Positions 15,928-26,145 of a stretch of 64,000 bases of DNA are shown here, in pieces; position 1 is the first letter of the stretch, and every line of letters begins with the position of its first letter. Under the pieces are notes generated by a model. It did no database searches, was not told the origin of the DNA, and saw only the letters and a list, made by a program, of their open reading frames with translations. The stretch comes from Herbaspirillum sp. SJZ107. GTDB taxonomy: Bacteria > Pseudomonadota > Gammaproteobacteria > Burkholderiales > Burkholderiaceae_D. The stretch covers positions 868,001-932,000 of the forward strand of contig NZ_VFNH01000003.1 of assembly GCF_006715485.1 (NCBI RefSeq). Direction: 5' to 3'. Made by a program: the position numbers and the translations under genes.

Positions 15928-16572
15928 TTACTGGGCTTGCGCCTGCTGCGGCTGGAGCGAGCGCAGGTCTTCTTCGCTGATGTATTCGAAGATCTTGGTC
16001 ACGCGCATGACGCCGGCCACACCCTGTGCCACCTGGGCCGCGATATTGCCTTCGCGCTGGGTCACCAGACCCATCAGGTAGACATTGCCGCGTTCGGTCA
16101 CGACCTTGAACGAGGTGGCCTTGATGGTGTTCTTGTCGGCCAGGCTGAGCTTGACCTTGCTGGTGATCAGCGCATCGCTGGAGCGCGAGGTGTAGCTCGA
16201 CGGGCCGGCGATTTCCAGTTCGTTGCTCACGGTATCGACGTTGGCGATGCTGCGCACCTCGTTCTCGACCGCGCGCTTCATCGCTTCGTCGCGCACCTCG
16301 CCGGTCAGCAGCACCTTGCGGTTGTAGCTGTTGACGTTGACGTGGCCGGCGTCGCCGACGATGCCCGGCAGGCGGGTGTCGGCCTTGACGGCGATCGCCT
16401 TGTCTTCGGTCTGCGCGCCCAGCGAGCGGCGGTCGACGGTGGCAAACGCGCCGCCCACGGCGGCGCCCGCCACGACCGCGATGCAGCCTTGCAGCGAAGA
16501 CAGCAGGGCGACGCACAGCACGGCCTTGGACAGGGGACGCAGCACTTGGAGGGCAGCGGGTTTAACTTGCAT
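15928..16572 (-). CDS. dolP: BON-domain outer-membrane lipoprotein (DolP/YraP-like)
   Basis: The 214-residue protein has a lipoprotein signal with cysteine in SSLQGC (about residue 30) followed by two BON domains (about 60-125 and 135-200), as in E. coli DolP, which binds anionic phospholipid and supports outer-membrane integrity. It overlaps the end of diaA by 11 nt, and the gene order lpoA-yraN-diaA-dolP is the same as in E. coli. The tail ends in QPQQAQAQ. Identification rests on both domain architecture and synteny. Confidence 0.88.
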   Translation of the reverse strand: MQVKPAALQVLRPLSKAVLCVALLSSLQGCIAVVAGAAVGGAFATVDRRSLGAQTEDKAIAVKADTRLPGIVGDAGHVNVNSYNRKVLLTGEVRDEAMKRAVENEVRSIANVDTVSNELEIAGPSSYTSRSSDALITSKVKLSLADKNTIKATSFKVVTERGNVYLMGLVTQREGNIAAQVAQGVAGVMRVTKIFEYISEEDLRSLQPQQAQAQ

Positions 16573-17158
16573 CTTCTTCTCCGAACAGGGCGACGTCGAG
16601 ACCGTCGCAGATACTGTGGATCGCTACCAGGTGCACTTCCTGGATGCGGGCGGTACGCGCATGCTGCACGTTGATGTGGACGTCGGCTTCGGTCAGCAGC
16701 TGGCCGAGCTTGCCGCCATCCTTGCCGGTCAGGGCGACGACGCGCATTTCGCGCTCGAGCGCCGCTTCGGCCGCGGCCAGCACGTTGCCGGAGTTACCGG
16801 AGGTCGAGATCGCCAGCAGGATGTCGCCGGACTGGCCGAGCGCCTGCACCTGCTTGCTGAAGATCTCGTTGAAACTGTAGTCGTTGCCGACCGCCGTGAT
16901 GATCGAGGTGTCGGTGCTGAGCGAGATCGCCGGCAGCGGGAAACGCTCGCGCTCGAAGCGGCCAACCAGCTCGGCGGCGAAGTGCTGGGCATCGCCGGCC
17001 GAGCCGCCGTTGCCGCAGGCAAGGATCTTGTTGCCATTGGAAAGCGCATTGAACATCAGTTCGATGGCTTCGGAAATGGGTTGTGCCAGCAGCGCGCCCG
17101 ACTTCAGTTTGAGGTCGGCGCTTTCCTGGAAATGAGCGAGGATGCGTTGAGTATTCAT
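16562..17158 (-). CDS. diaA: SIS-domain protein, DiaA/GmhA family
   Basis: The 198-residue protein has a single SIS domain with the sugar-phosphate motif ACGNGGSAGDAQHFAAEL (about 48-65) and AISTSGNSGN. Enterobacterial relatives are GmhA, sedoheptulose 7-phosphate isomerase for LPS heptose, and DiaA, which binds DnaA and promotes initiation of replication. Because the gene lies between yraN and dolP, as diaA does, I prefer that name, though in betaproteobacteria the same protein is often called phosphoheptose isomerase. The enzymatic residues of GmhA appear at least partly kept, so a dual role is possible. Confidence 0.85.
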   Translation of the reverse strand: MNTQRILAHFQESADLKLKSGALLAQPISEAIELMFNALSNGNKILACGNGGSAGDAQHFAAELVGRFERERFPLPAISLSTDTSIITAVGNDYSFNEIFSKQVQALGQSGDILLAISTSGNSGNVLAAAEAALEREMRVVALTGKDGGKLGQLLTEADVHINVQHARTARIQEVHLVAIHSICDGLDVALFGEEDAS

Positions 17159-17258
17159 GGTCGAAGATTATAGTGCAGTGGCAACGGCAGACGATCAAGT
17201 GCTGCAAAAAATGCTTACACTTGAAAAGGTGGCAAGCCTGCCAGTAAAGGCAGTCCGG

Positions 17259-17618
17259 TCAGCCCTCGATGGCATTCTTGAGCCATTCAATGCGGCCGCC
17301 GTCGATCGCGACGACATCGATGCGGCAGGGCGGCATGCGTGGGCAGCGCTGCAGGTAGACCTGGGCGGCGCGCACGATGCGGCGGATCTTGGCGGGGCCG
17401 ATGCTGGCCGCGGCACCGACCTGTGCACCGGCGGCGCGCTGGCGGACTTCGACGAAGACCAGGGTGCTGCCTTCGCGCATGATCAAATCGATCTCGCCGA
17501 GCTTACACCGGAAATTTGCTTCGATCAGCACCAAACCGTGACGCTGAAGATACAGCTGCGCCGTATTTTCCCACTGCCGACCCTGTTCCTGCTTGTGCGA
17601 CAGGCGGGCCGGCCACAT
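17259..17618 (-). CDS. yraN: YraN-family (UPF0102) nuclease-like protein
   Basis: The 119-residue protein has the restriction-endonuclease-like core of UPF0102: GEIDLI (E42, D44) followed by LVFVEVRQR (E57). The usual VEVK lysine is replaced by arginine (R59). Its cellular role is not established. The start lies 1 nt after the lpoA stop, so the two are translationally coupled, with diaA 100 nt downstream. Confidence 0.87.
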   Translation of the reverse strand: MWPARLSHKQEQGRQWENTAQLYLQRHGLVLIEANFRCKLGEIDLIMREGSTLVFVEVRQRAAGAQVGAAASIGPAKIRRIVRAAQVYLQRCPRMPPCRIDVVAIDGGRIEWLKNAIEG

Positions 17619-17619
17619 G

Positions 17620-18948
17620 TCAGGGTCCCGCTTCGACCGGCGTGAAGTTGCCGTCGCGATAGATGGCAGCCGCTTCGCGCCGGGTCAGGCCGGCGTTGGC
17701 GCCGAAGGTCAGCCGGCCGGTGACGCCGTCGATGCTCGACGCTGCCGCGGGCGCCGCAGCCTGCTGCGCGGCGAGCTGGCGTGCAACCAGGAAGGCGTCG
17801 ATGCCGAGCGCGTACAGGCGCTGCATGTACAGTGGGGTTTCCGGATCGGCCTGGCGCGGGTAGACCATCACGGCCGGGTGGTCCGGCAGCACCAGCCAGG
17901 GCAGGTCGACCACGTGGATGCCGTCCAGCTCGGTGGCGCCGAGGCCGGGCGTGCGGCCGGGATTGATCGACGCGCCGCCGTACACGGGCAGCGTGGCGCC
18001 GACGAAGGTGCGGACCTGGCGCAATTCGGCCACGTCGACGGCGGCGAACAGCAGCTCGGGCGGATCGACTTCCAGGCGTGCCTTGAGGTCTTGCAACAGG
18101 GCCGGGTCGACCCGGCCGTCGCTCGAGGGCAGGGCGAAGCGCTGGCCGGTATGGCCGAGTTCGCTCCAGCGCGCTTCGAAGGCGCCGGCGGCGCGCTGGG
18201 CCCAGGCCGGGCTGCCGGTCAGGATCAATACCCGTCCGTGCGGATGTTCGCGCGCCGCCCATTCGGCGGCCTGGCGCGCCTCGTCCTCGATCGACAGGCC
18301 GGCGACCAGCATGCGCGGCGGCAGCGTGCCGCGCACTTCGGGGTGGTTCAGGGCGACGGTCGGCTTGTCGGCCTTGCCGCTGGCGATCAGCGCACCAACT
18401 GCCGGGCGCGACAGCGGGCCGACGATGATATCGTGGGCGGCGCCGGCGCGCGTGTAGGTGGCCAGCGCCTCGTCGGGATTGTCGCTGGTGGGCACGACGT
18501 CGACTTGGATGCCGGCGCCGTCGCGCTCGGCCGCGGCCATGAAGCCGGCACGCACCGCTTCGGCGGCGCCGCCCAGGCTCGGGGAATTCAGCGGCAGCAG
18601 CAGGGCGATGCGCGCCGTGCCGGCGGCCGGACTGACGGCAGGATTGGCGGCACGGGCCGTCCCGGCATCCTGGCCGGGCAGGTAGATCGGTGCGGTGCGG
18701 ACCGGGTCCACCGGTTCGAGCGCCGGTGCAGGAGCGGGTGCCGCTGCGGGCACTTCTGGCGCCAGCACGGCGGAGGCGCGCGGATGCAGGCTTGTGTTTG
18801 CGTTGCCGGACGCGCACAATTCCTCCGGCTCGAGGCATACCGTGCTGCAGCCCGACAGCAGCAGGCCAGCGAACAAGCAAGCGAACCATGCGCGCATCAG
18901 GCCGGATTCACCGTCCCTGCGCCAGGCCTTGAGACTTTTTATCAGCAT
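17620..18948 (-). CDS. lpoA: LpoA-like lipoprotein activator of penicillin-binding protein
   Basis: The 442-residue protein has a lipoprotein signal with lipobox LLLSGC (cysteine about residue 34), a proline/alanine-rich linker (about 60-105) and a periplasmic-binding-protein-like domain (about 110-430, starting IALLLPLNSPSLGG), the LppC/LpoA C-terminal fold. Such proteins sit in the outer membrane and stimulate PBP1A. The N-terminal TPR domain of E. coli LpoA is missing, as is common in betaproteobacteria. I kept the start at 18948 because GGAG lies 5 nt before it; a start at 18897 would give a shorter signal peptide. Only 11 nt separate this start from that of divergent rsmI. Confidence 0.84.
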   Translation of the reverse strand: MLIKSLKAWRRDGESGLMRAWFACLFAGLLLSGCSTVCLEPEELCASGNANTSLHPRASAVLAPEVPAAAPAPAPALEPVDPVRTAPIYLPGQDAGTARAANPAVSPAAGTARIALLLPLNSPSLGGAAEAVRAGFMAAAERDGAGIQVDVVPTSDNPDEALATYTRAGAAHDIIVGPLSRPAVGALIASGKADKPTVALNHPEVRGTLPPRMLVAGLSIEDEARQAAEWAAREHPHGRVLILTGSPAWAQRAAGAFEARWSELGHTGQRFALPSSDGRVDPALLQDLKARLEVDPPELLFAAVDVAELRQVRTFVGATLPVYGGASINPGRTPGLGATELDGIHVVDLPWLVLPDHPAVMVYPRQADPETPLYMQRLYALGIDAFLVARQLAAQQAAAPAAASSIDGVTGRLTFGANAGLTRREAAAIYRDGNFTPVEAGP

Positions 18949-18959
18949 CCGATCTCCAA

Positions 18960-19865
18960 ATGACAGAATCCCAGTCCACCCAGATTGCCAACTTGCCCGT
19001 ACTGGGCGAAGCCGCCCAGCAGTCCTATCCTACCGCAACGCTGTACGTGGTGGCCACACCCATCGGTAACGTCACCGACATCACCCTGCGCGCGCTGCAC
19101 GTGCTGCTGCTGGCCGACGTGGTGGCCTGCGAAGACACGCGCAAGACCGGTGCCCTGCTCACGCGCTTCGGTTTAGCCAAGCACATGGTCGCGGCGCACC
19201 AGCACAACGAACGCGAAGCGGCCGAGAAGCTGATCGCACGCCTGCACGCGGGCGAGCGCGTGGCGCTGGTGTCGGACGCCGGCACCCCGGCCGTGTCCGA
19301 CCCGGGCGCACGCATCGTCGACGCCGTGCGCGCGGCCGGCCTGAACGTGGTGCCGGTGCCGGGTGCGTCGGCGGCGATCGCGGCGCTGTCCGCCAGCGGC
19401 CTGGTGAACGACCGCTTCCATTTTGTCGGCTTCCTGCCGGCCAAGGCCAAGCAGCGCGAATCGGAACTGAGTACGCTCAAGTCGATGGCGGCGACGCTCG
19501 TGATCTATGAGGCACCGCATCGCATCGTCGACTGTGTCGAGGCATTGGGAGCAGTGTTCGAGCCGGGACGGCAGGTGGTGTTTGCGCGCGAACTGTCGAA
19601 GCTGTTCGAAGAGATCCACCGCTGCACGATCGGCGAGGCGCTGGCCTGGGTCAAGGCCGACGCCAACCGCGAACGCGGCGAGTTCGTGGTGCTGGTCGAG
19701 GGCGCGACGCAGGACACCGATGCCGGCGACACCGAGGCCGAGCGCATCCTCAACATCCTGCTGGCCGAGTGCTCGGTGAAGCAGGCGGCCAGCCTGGCGG
19801 CGCAAATCACGGGCAAGAAAAAGAACGCGCTGTACGAACGGGCGCTGCAGATCAAGGGCGAGTAG
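18960..19865 (+). CDS. rsmI: 16S rRNA 2'-O-methyltransferase (C1402)
   Basis: The 301-residue tetrapyrrole-methylase-fold protein has the family hallmarks: VVATPIGNVTDI near residues 31-42, CEDTRKT, and SDAGTPAVSDPG. RsmI methylates the ribose of C1402 in 16S rRNA with SAM. It starts 11 nt from the lpoA start on the other strand, the conserved arrangement in proteobacteria. The C-terminal RsmI-specific helical domain (VKQAASLAAQITGKKKN) is present. Confidence 0.95.
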   Translation: MTESQSTQIANLPVLGEAAQQSYPTATLYVVATPIGNVTDITLRALHVLLLADVVACEDTRKTGALLTRFGLAKHMVAAHQHNEREAAEKLIARLHAGERVALVSDAGTPAVSDPGARIVDAVRAAGLNVVPVPGASAAIAALSASGLVNDRFHFVGFLPAKAKQRESELSTLKSMAATLVIYEAPHRIVDCVEALGAVFEPGRQVVFARELSKLFEEIHRCTIGEALAWVKADANRERGEFVVLVEGATQDTDAGDTEAERILNILLAECSVKQAASLAAQITGKKKNALYERALQIKGE

Positions 19866-19998
19866 TCGCCGTTTGCAGCGGCGGCGTTCTTCGTACCGGC
19901 GCTACGGTTGTGCCGGAAAACCGCATTTGCACCGCATTTGCATATTTATCGGCACTTTCCTTGACCGAATCTATTCGGAAGGCTATGATGACTGTCTT

Positions 19999-20075
<77 letters not shown>

Positions 20076-20094
20076 GTATTCAGCAGTAAGCATG

Positions 20095-20125
20095 AAAAAA
20101 GCCGACGAGAAATCGTCGGCTTTTT
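20095..20125 (+). terminator. Bidirectional rho-independent terminator after tRNA-Pro
   Basis: A perfect 8-bp stem GCCGACGA/TCGTCGGC (20101-20108, 20113-20120) with a GAAA tetraloop is flanked by A6 (20095-20100) and T5 (20121-20125). It ends tRNA transcription from the left and can also stop the minus-strand leucine operon coming from the right. Confidence 0.9.
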
Positions 20126-20145
20126 CATTTCTGCGGCGTCAATTT

Positions 20146-20174
20146 GTCGGGTGGGCACGGGGTGCCCACCCGAC
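20146..20174. repeat. Perfect 12-bp inverted repeat (REP-like hairpin)
   Basis: Arms GTCGGGTGGGCA and TGCCCACCCGAC flank a 5-nt loop CGGGG. It sits just after the HMG-CoA lyase stop on the minus strand. The GGTGGGCAC core is reminiscent of intergenic repeats scattered in Oxalobacteraceae genomes; only one copy is in this window. It has no U-tract, so it is more likely a mRNA 3' end protector or a repeat than a terminator. Confidence 0.7.
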
Positions 20175-20178
20175 ACCA

Positions 20179-21087
20179 TCACCCACCCCTCTTGGCCAAC
20201 AACGCGTTTCCGACCCGGCTCACGCCCTTGCGCCCGAGCTGCTGCGAAATGAAGGCCCCCGCATCCACCACCTGGTCGAGGTCGATCCCGGTCTCGATCC
20301 CGAGACCGTTCAGCATGTAGATCACGTCCTCGGTCGCCACGTTGCCGGTCGCGCCCTTCGCATACGGGCAGCCGCCCAGGCCCGACACCGACGAGTGGAA
20401 GATCGCCACGCCGACTTCCAGGCTGGCATAGATGTTCGCCAAGGCCTGGCCGTAGGTATCGTGGAAGTGGCCGGCGATGCGCGCCAGGTCGAAGGCGCGT
20501 GCCGCGGTTTCCATCACGGCTTGCGTCTTGCGCGGCGTCGAGACGCCGATGGTGTCGGCGATGTCGATCTCGTCACAGCCCAGGTCGCGCATGCGGCCGA
20601 CCACGTCGGCCACCGCTTCCAAGGGCACCTCGCCCTGGTAGGGGCAGCCGAACGAACAGCTGATGCTGCCGCGCAGGCGCAAACCGTTGTCCTTTGCTGC
20701 GCGCGCCACCGGTTCGAAACGGGCGATCGATTCCGCGATCGAGCAGTTGATGTTCTTCTGCGAAAAGGCTTCCGAGGCCGAGCCGAAGATCACGACTTCA
20801 TCGGCGCGCGCCGCGAGGGCCGCCTCGAAGCCCTGCATGTTCGGGGTCAGCGCCGAATACAGCGTGTCCGGACGGCGGGTGATGCCGGCCATGACCTCGC
20901 TGCTGGTCGCCATCTGCGGGACCCATTTCGGCGAGACGAAGGAAGCCGCCTCGATGTTGGGAAAGCCTGCGCGTGACAGGCGGTCGACCAGTTCGATCTT
21001 GACGGCCGCCGATAGCGCTTCCTTTTCGTTCTGCAGCCCGTCGCGCGGGCCGACTTCGACGATCTTGACGTAGCCTGGCAGGTTCAT
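20179..21087 (-). CDS. mvaB: Hydroxymethylglutaryl-CoA lyase
   Basis: The 302-residue TIM-barrel lyase of the HMGL/DRE-TIM family has the motif VGPRDGLQNE (about 12-21), the metal-binding HFHDTYGQAL, and the catalytic-cysteine loop GLGGCPYAKGATGN typical of HMG-CoA lyase. It splits 3-hydroxy-3-methylglutaryl-CoA into acetoacetate and acetyl-CoA, the last step of leucine degradation (liuE in the liu nomenclature). It is the final gene of the minus-strand liu/bio run and starts 4 nt after the ghrA-like gene. Confidence 0.94.
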   Translation of the reverse strand: MNLPGYVKIVEVGPRDGLQNEKEALSAAVKIELVDRLSRAGFPNIEAASFVSPKWVPQMATSSEVMAGITRRPDTLYSALTPNMQGFEAALAARADEVVIFGSASEAFSQKNINCSIAESIARFEPVARAAKDNGLRLRGSISCSFGCPYQGEVPLEAVADVVGRMRDLGCDEIDIADTIGVSTPRKTQAVMETAARAFDLARIAGHFHDTYGQALANIYASLEVGVAIFHSSVSGLGGCPYAKGATGNVATEDVIYMLNGLGIETGIDLDQVVDAGAFISQQLGRKGVSRVGNALLAKRGG

Positions 21088-21091
21088 GATG

Positions 21092-22021
21092 TCAGTATCC
21101 TCTCTGAAGGTCGACCACGTCGGCGACCGTCTCGCCCTGGTCGAGCAGCTTGATCTTGGCCGCGATCTGGCGCACGGCTTCCTCGCGCAGCGTGAGCGCG
21201 GAAATGTGCGGCGTGATCGTGATGCGCGGCTCGCCCCAGAACGGATGCGGCGCCGGCAGCGGCTCGTTGCGGAACACGTCGAGCGTGGCGCCGGCGATGT
21301 GGCCGGCGCGGATCAGCGCCAGCAGGTCCGGTTCGGCCACCAGGGCACCGCGCGCGACGTTGATCAGGTAGGCGCCTTCGGGCAGCCGCGACAGGCGCGC
21401 ACGGTCGAGCAGGTTGCCCGTCTCCGGCGTCAGCGGCAGCATGCAGACCAGCACCCGGGTGCCGGCCAGGAAGTCGTCCAGCTGGTCCATGCCGGCGTAG
21501 CAGGCGACGCCGGGCAAGTCTTTCGGCGTGCGGCTCCAGCCGCGCACCGGAAAGCCGAGCTGGCGCAGCGTGCGCACCACCGGTGCGCCGAGCTTGCCGA
21601 GGCCCAGCACGCCGACCGTGAAGGTCTTCTTGTCCTGCAGCGCGAGCGGGCGCCAGAGGCCCTCGCGCGCCTGCCGTTCGTAATCGTCGAAACGGCGGAA
21701 GTAGCGCAGCACCGCATGCGCGACGTAGTCCGCCATCTGCTCGGCCATGCCGGCATCGCCCAGGCGGACGATCGGCACCGGCGGCAGGGCATCGCCGAAT
21801 TTCAGCAGGGCGTCGACCCCGGCGCCCATCAGGAAAATCGCTTTCACATTCCAGAGCTGGTCGAGCAGGGCGGGCGTCGGTGCCCACAGCACGGCGTAGT
21901 CACACGGCGCGGCGCGTTCCCCTTCCTGCCAGACCACGGTCTCGGCATGCGGCAGCTCGGCGGCGAAGTCACGGGCCCACGCCTCGATGACGCCATCGCC
22001 CCGATACAGCAAGATGCGCAT
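21092..22021 (-). CDS. ghrA: Glyoxylate/hydroxypyruvate reductase A-like dehydrogenase
   Basis: The 309-residue protein is a D-2-hydroxyacid dehydrogenase of the GhrA type. It has the NADP-binding motif GVLGLGKLG (about 138-146), NVARGALV, FRNEPLP and TPHISAL, which supply the catalytic Arg, Glu and His. It reduces glyoxylate or hydroxypyruvate to glycolate or D-glycerate. The surprise is its place between liuD and HMG-CoA lyase, with gaps of 44 and 4 nt; it may act on another 2-oxo acid, for example a branched-chain one. Confidence 0.85.
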   Translation of the reverse strand: MRILLYRGDGVIEAWARDFAAELPHAETVVWQEGERAAPCDYAVLWAPTPALLDQLWNVKAIFLMGAGVDALLKFGDALPPVPIVRLGDAGMAEQMADYVAHAVLRYFRRFDDYERQAREGLWRPLALQDKKTFTVGVLGLGKLGAPVVRTLRQLGFPVRGWSRTPKDLPGVACYAGMDQLDDFLAGTRVLVCMLPLTPETGNLLDRARLSRLPEGAYLINVARGALVAEPDLLALIRAGHIAGATLDVFRNEPLPAPHPFWGEPRITITPHISALTLREEAVRQIAAKIKLLDQGETVADVVDLQRGY

Positions 22022-22065
22022 GGTTGTTGTCCCCTAATTATTTATATTATTTATTGCGTTTTGCA

Positions 22066-24105
<2,040 letters not shown>

Positions 24106-24145
24106 GTGGTGTCTCGTTTATTTAGTTTTAAGTGTTATCCGTGAG

Positions 24146-24226
24146 ACCGTCGCCCCTGCGAAGGCAGGGGTCCAAGTTTGCAACTGAGCCACGAACTTGG
24201 ATCCCTGCCTTCGCAGGGACGACGGT
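24146..24226. repeat. Inverted pair of REP-like elements (between bioB and liuD)
   Basis: Two facing copies of a unit of about 30 nt (24146-24178 and 24194-24226), each holding a hairpin of type CCCTGC-GAAG-GCAGGG and then TCCAAGTT, form a long inverted repeat with a loop of about 16 nt. The same family appears at 49410-49498, 58185-58263 and, as a single unit, 63319-63347. It lies in the liu/bio transcript, where it could stabilise the upstream or downstream message. Confidence 0.85.
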
Positions 24227-24260
24227 TCTACGTGCGCGGCTCTCATGTATCTAACTTCAA

Positions 24261-25289
24261 TCAGCAGCCGCAACGCTCCTTCGGCGCCGACTCCAGCGTC
24301 GCCGAACGCGTCTTGAGGCCCAGCTTTTCCAGCAGCGCGCGGTCCTCGTCCGCTTCCGGGTTGTTGGTGGTCAGCAGCTTGTCGCCGTAGAAGATCGAAT
24401 TCGCGCCGGCCATGAAGCACATCGCCTGCACCGCTTCGCCCAGCTGGCGGCGCCCGGCCGACAAACGCACGCGCGCCTTCGGCATGGTGATGCGGGCCAC
24501 GGCGATGGTACGCACGAATTCGATCGGGTCCAGCGGCGGCAGGCCGTGCAGCGGGGTACCCTCGACCTGCACCAGGTGGTTGACCGGGACCGATTCCGGA
24601 TACGGGTTCATGTTGGCCAGCTGGGCGATCAGGCCGGCGCGCTGGGCCCGGGTCTCGCCCATGCCGACGATGCCGCCGCAGCAGACTTTCAGGCCGGCGT
24701 CGCGCACGCGGCCGAGGGTATCCAGGCGGTCGTGGTAGTCGCGGGTCGAGATGATGTCGCCGTAGAAGTCGGGAGCGGTGTCGATGTTGTGGTTGTAGTA
24801 ATCGAGGCCGGCCTGTTTCAGCTGCTCGGCCTGGCCCTCTTCCAGCATGCCCAGCGTGGCGCAGGTTTCCATGCCCAGCGCTTTCACGCCGCGCACCATC
24901 GCTTCGACCTTTTCCATGTCGCGCTCTTTCGGGCTGCGCCAGGCGGCGCCCATGCAGAAGCGGGTCGCGCCCTTGGCCTTGGCTTCGCTGGCTGCAGCCA
25001 GCACGACGTCGAGGTCGAGGATTTTTTTCGCTTCGACGCCGGTGTCGTAGCGCGCCGCCTGCGGGCAGTAGCCGCAGTCTTCTTCGCAGCCGCCGGTCTT
25101 GATCGACAGCAGCGTGGCCAGTTCGACGTCGCCGTCGGGGAAGTTGGCGCGGTGCGCCTGCTGGGCGCGGAACATCAGTTCCGGCATCGGCAGGTCGAAC
25201 AGGGCCAGCACGTCGGGCAGCGGCCAGGTGGCGTCCTTGGGCAGGGTGACCGGTGCGACCGGCGGGTGGAGGTTGATGACTTGCGACAT
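24261..25289 (-). CDS. bioB: Biotin synthase
   Basis: The 342-residue radical-SAM enzyme inserts sulphur into dethiobiotin. The 4Fe-4S motif is C68-x3-C72-x2-C75 in GGCEEDCGYCPQ, and the YNHNIDTAP and RLSAGRR motifs of BioB are present. The start at 25289 was chosen because AAGGAA lies 5 nt before it and it is 28 nt after the bioD stop; a start at 25325 would overlap bioD. It is the last of the bioA-F-D-B series. It ends in KERCGC. Confidence 0.96.
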   Translation of the reverse strand: MSQVINLHPPVAPVTLPKDATWPLPDVLALFDLPMPELMFRAQQAHRANFPDGDVELATLLSIKTGGCEEDCGYCPQAARYDTGVEAKKILDLDVVLAAASEAKAKGATRFCMGAAWRSPKERDMEKVEAMVRGVKALGMETCATLGMLEEGQAEQLKQAGLDYYNHNIDTAPDFYGDIISTRDYHDRLDTLGRVRDAGLKVCCGGIVGMGETRAQRAGLIAQLANMNPYPESVPVNHLVQVEGTPLHGLPPLDPIEFVRTIAVARITMPKARVRLSAGRRQLGEAVQAMCFMAGANSIFYGDKLLTTNNPEADEDRALLEKLGLKTRSATLESAPKERCGC

Positions 25290-25317
25290 AAAAGTTCCTT
25301 GTTTTGGCGTTGCTTGT

Positions 25318-26145
25318 TCAGGCACGCGTGGCCGGCCATCCCGGCAGGCCCGCGAGTTCGATGAATGCGGCTGCTTGCGCAGCCGAAGGGTTGTCCAGGC
25401 GCGGCACGCGTCCCAGCAGGGGTGCCGGCATGCGTTGTTCCAGCGCGCTGATGTTCTCGTCGACGAAGCGCATGTCGGGGTCGACCAGGTTGGCGACCCA
25501 GCCGGCCAGCACCAGGCCGCGCGAGATGATCGCTTCGGCGGTGAGCAGGGCGTGGCTGATGCAGCCCAGGCGCATGCCGACCACCATAACCACCGGCAGG
25601 TTCAGCTGTACCGCCAGGCCGGCGCTGTCGAAATCGTCGGAAAACGGCACGCAGAAGCCGCCCACGCCTTCGACCACGGTGGCGTCGGACGCACCCAGGA
25701 TCTCGGCATAGGCGGTCAGGATCGTCACCGGCTCGATGGTCACGCCTTCCAGTGCGGCCGCGATGTGCGGTGCGCACGGCTCGCGCAGCATGAAGGGCGT
25801 GGTGATGCGCTGCGGCAGGTTGACGTTGCCGGCGGCGCGCAGCATGGCGGCGTCCTCGTTGTGCAGCTCGCCGTCGCGCTCGTCGGCCCCGGCGGCGATC
25901 GGCTTCATGCCGCAGGCACGCACGCCCGTCTGCACCAGTTTATGGAGAATCGCGCTGGAGACCAGCGTCTTGCCGATCTCGGTGTCGGTGCCGGTGACGA
26001 AGCAGGCGAAGCGGGTTGGCACGCCTTCCGCCGCCAGCGCGGCCGGCACGGCGGCAGGCACTGCAGCGGCGGTGGTGACGGCAGGTTCGGCAAGGCCGGT
26101 TTCCTGCGCGGGTGCGCCCGGTTGTTCGGGGTCGTTGAGCATCAT
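25318..26145 (-). CDS. bioD: Dethiobiotin synthetase with N-terminal extension
   Basis: The 275-residue protein has the P-loop FVTGTDTEIGKT at about 48-59 and the family motifs VEGVGGFCVP and VGMRLGCISHALLT. It closes the ureido ring of dethiobiotin from DAPA, CO2 and ATP. About 45 residues rich in Ala, Val and Pro precede the P-loop, making it longer than the usual 220-240. The start ATG at 26145 overlaps the bioF stop by 4 nt (ATGA), showing translational coupling; an adjacent ATG at 26142 is equally possible. An alternative start nearer the P-loop cannot be ruled out. Confidence 0.92.
   Translation of the reverse strand: MMLNDPEQPGAPAQETGLAEPAVTTAAAVPAAVPAALAAEGVPTRFACFVTGTDTEIGKTLVSSAILHKLVQTGVRACGMKPIAAGADERDGELHNEDAAMLRAAGNVNLPQRITTPFMLREPCAPHIAAALEGVTIEPVTILTAYAEILGASDATVVEGVGGFCVPFSDDFDSAGLAVQLNLPVVMVVGMRLGCISHALLTAEAIISRGLVLAGWVANLVDPDMRFVDENISALEQRMPAPLLGRVPRLDNPSAAQAAAFIELAGLPGWPATRA

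Noticed and set aside
24146..24226. Rho-independent terminators at the REP pairs
   Set aside because: The hairpins are not followed by U-runs on either strand and lie between genes of one operon.
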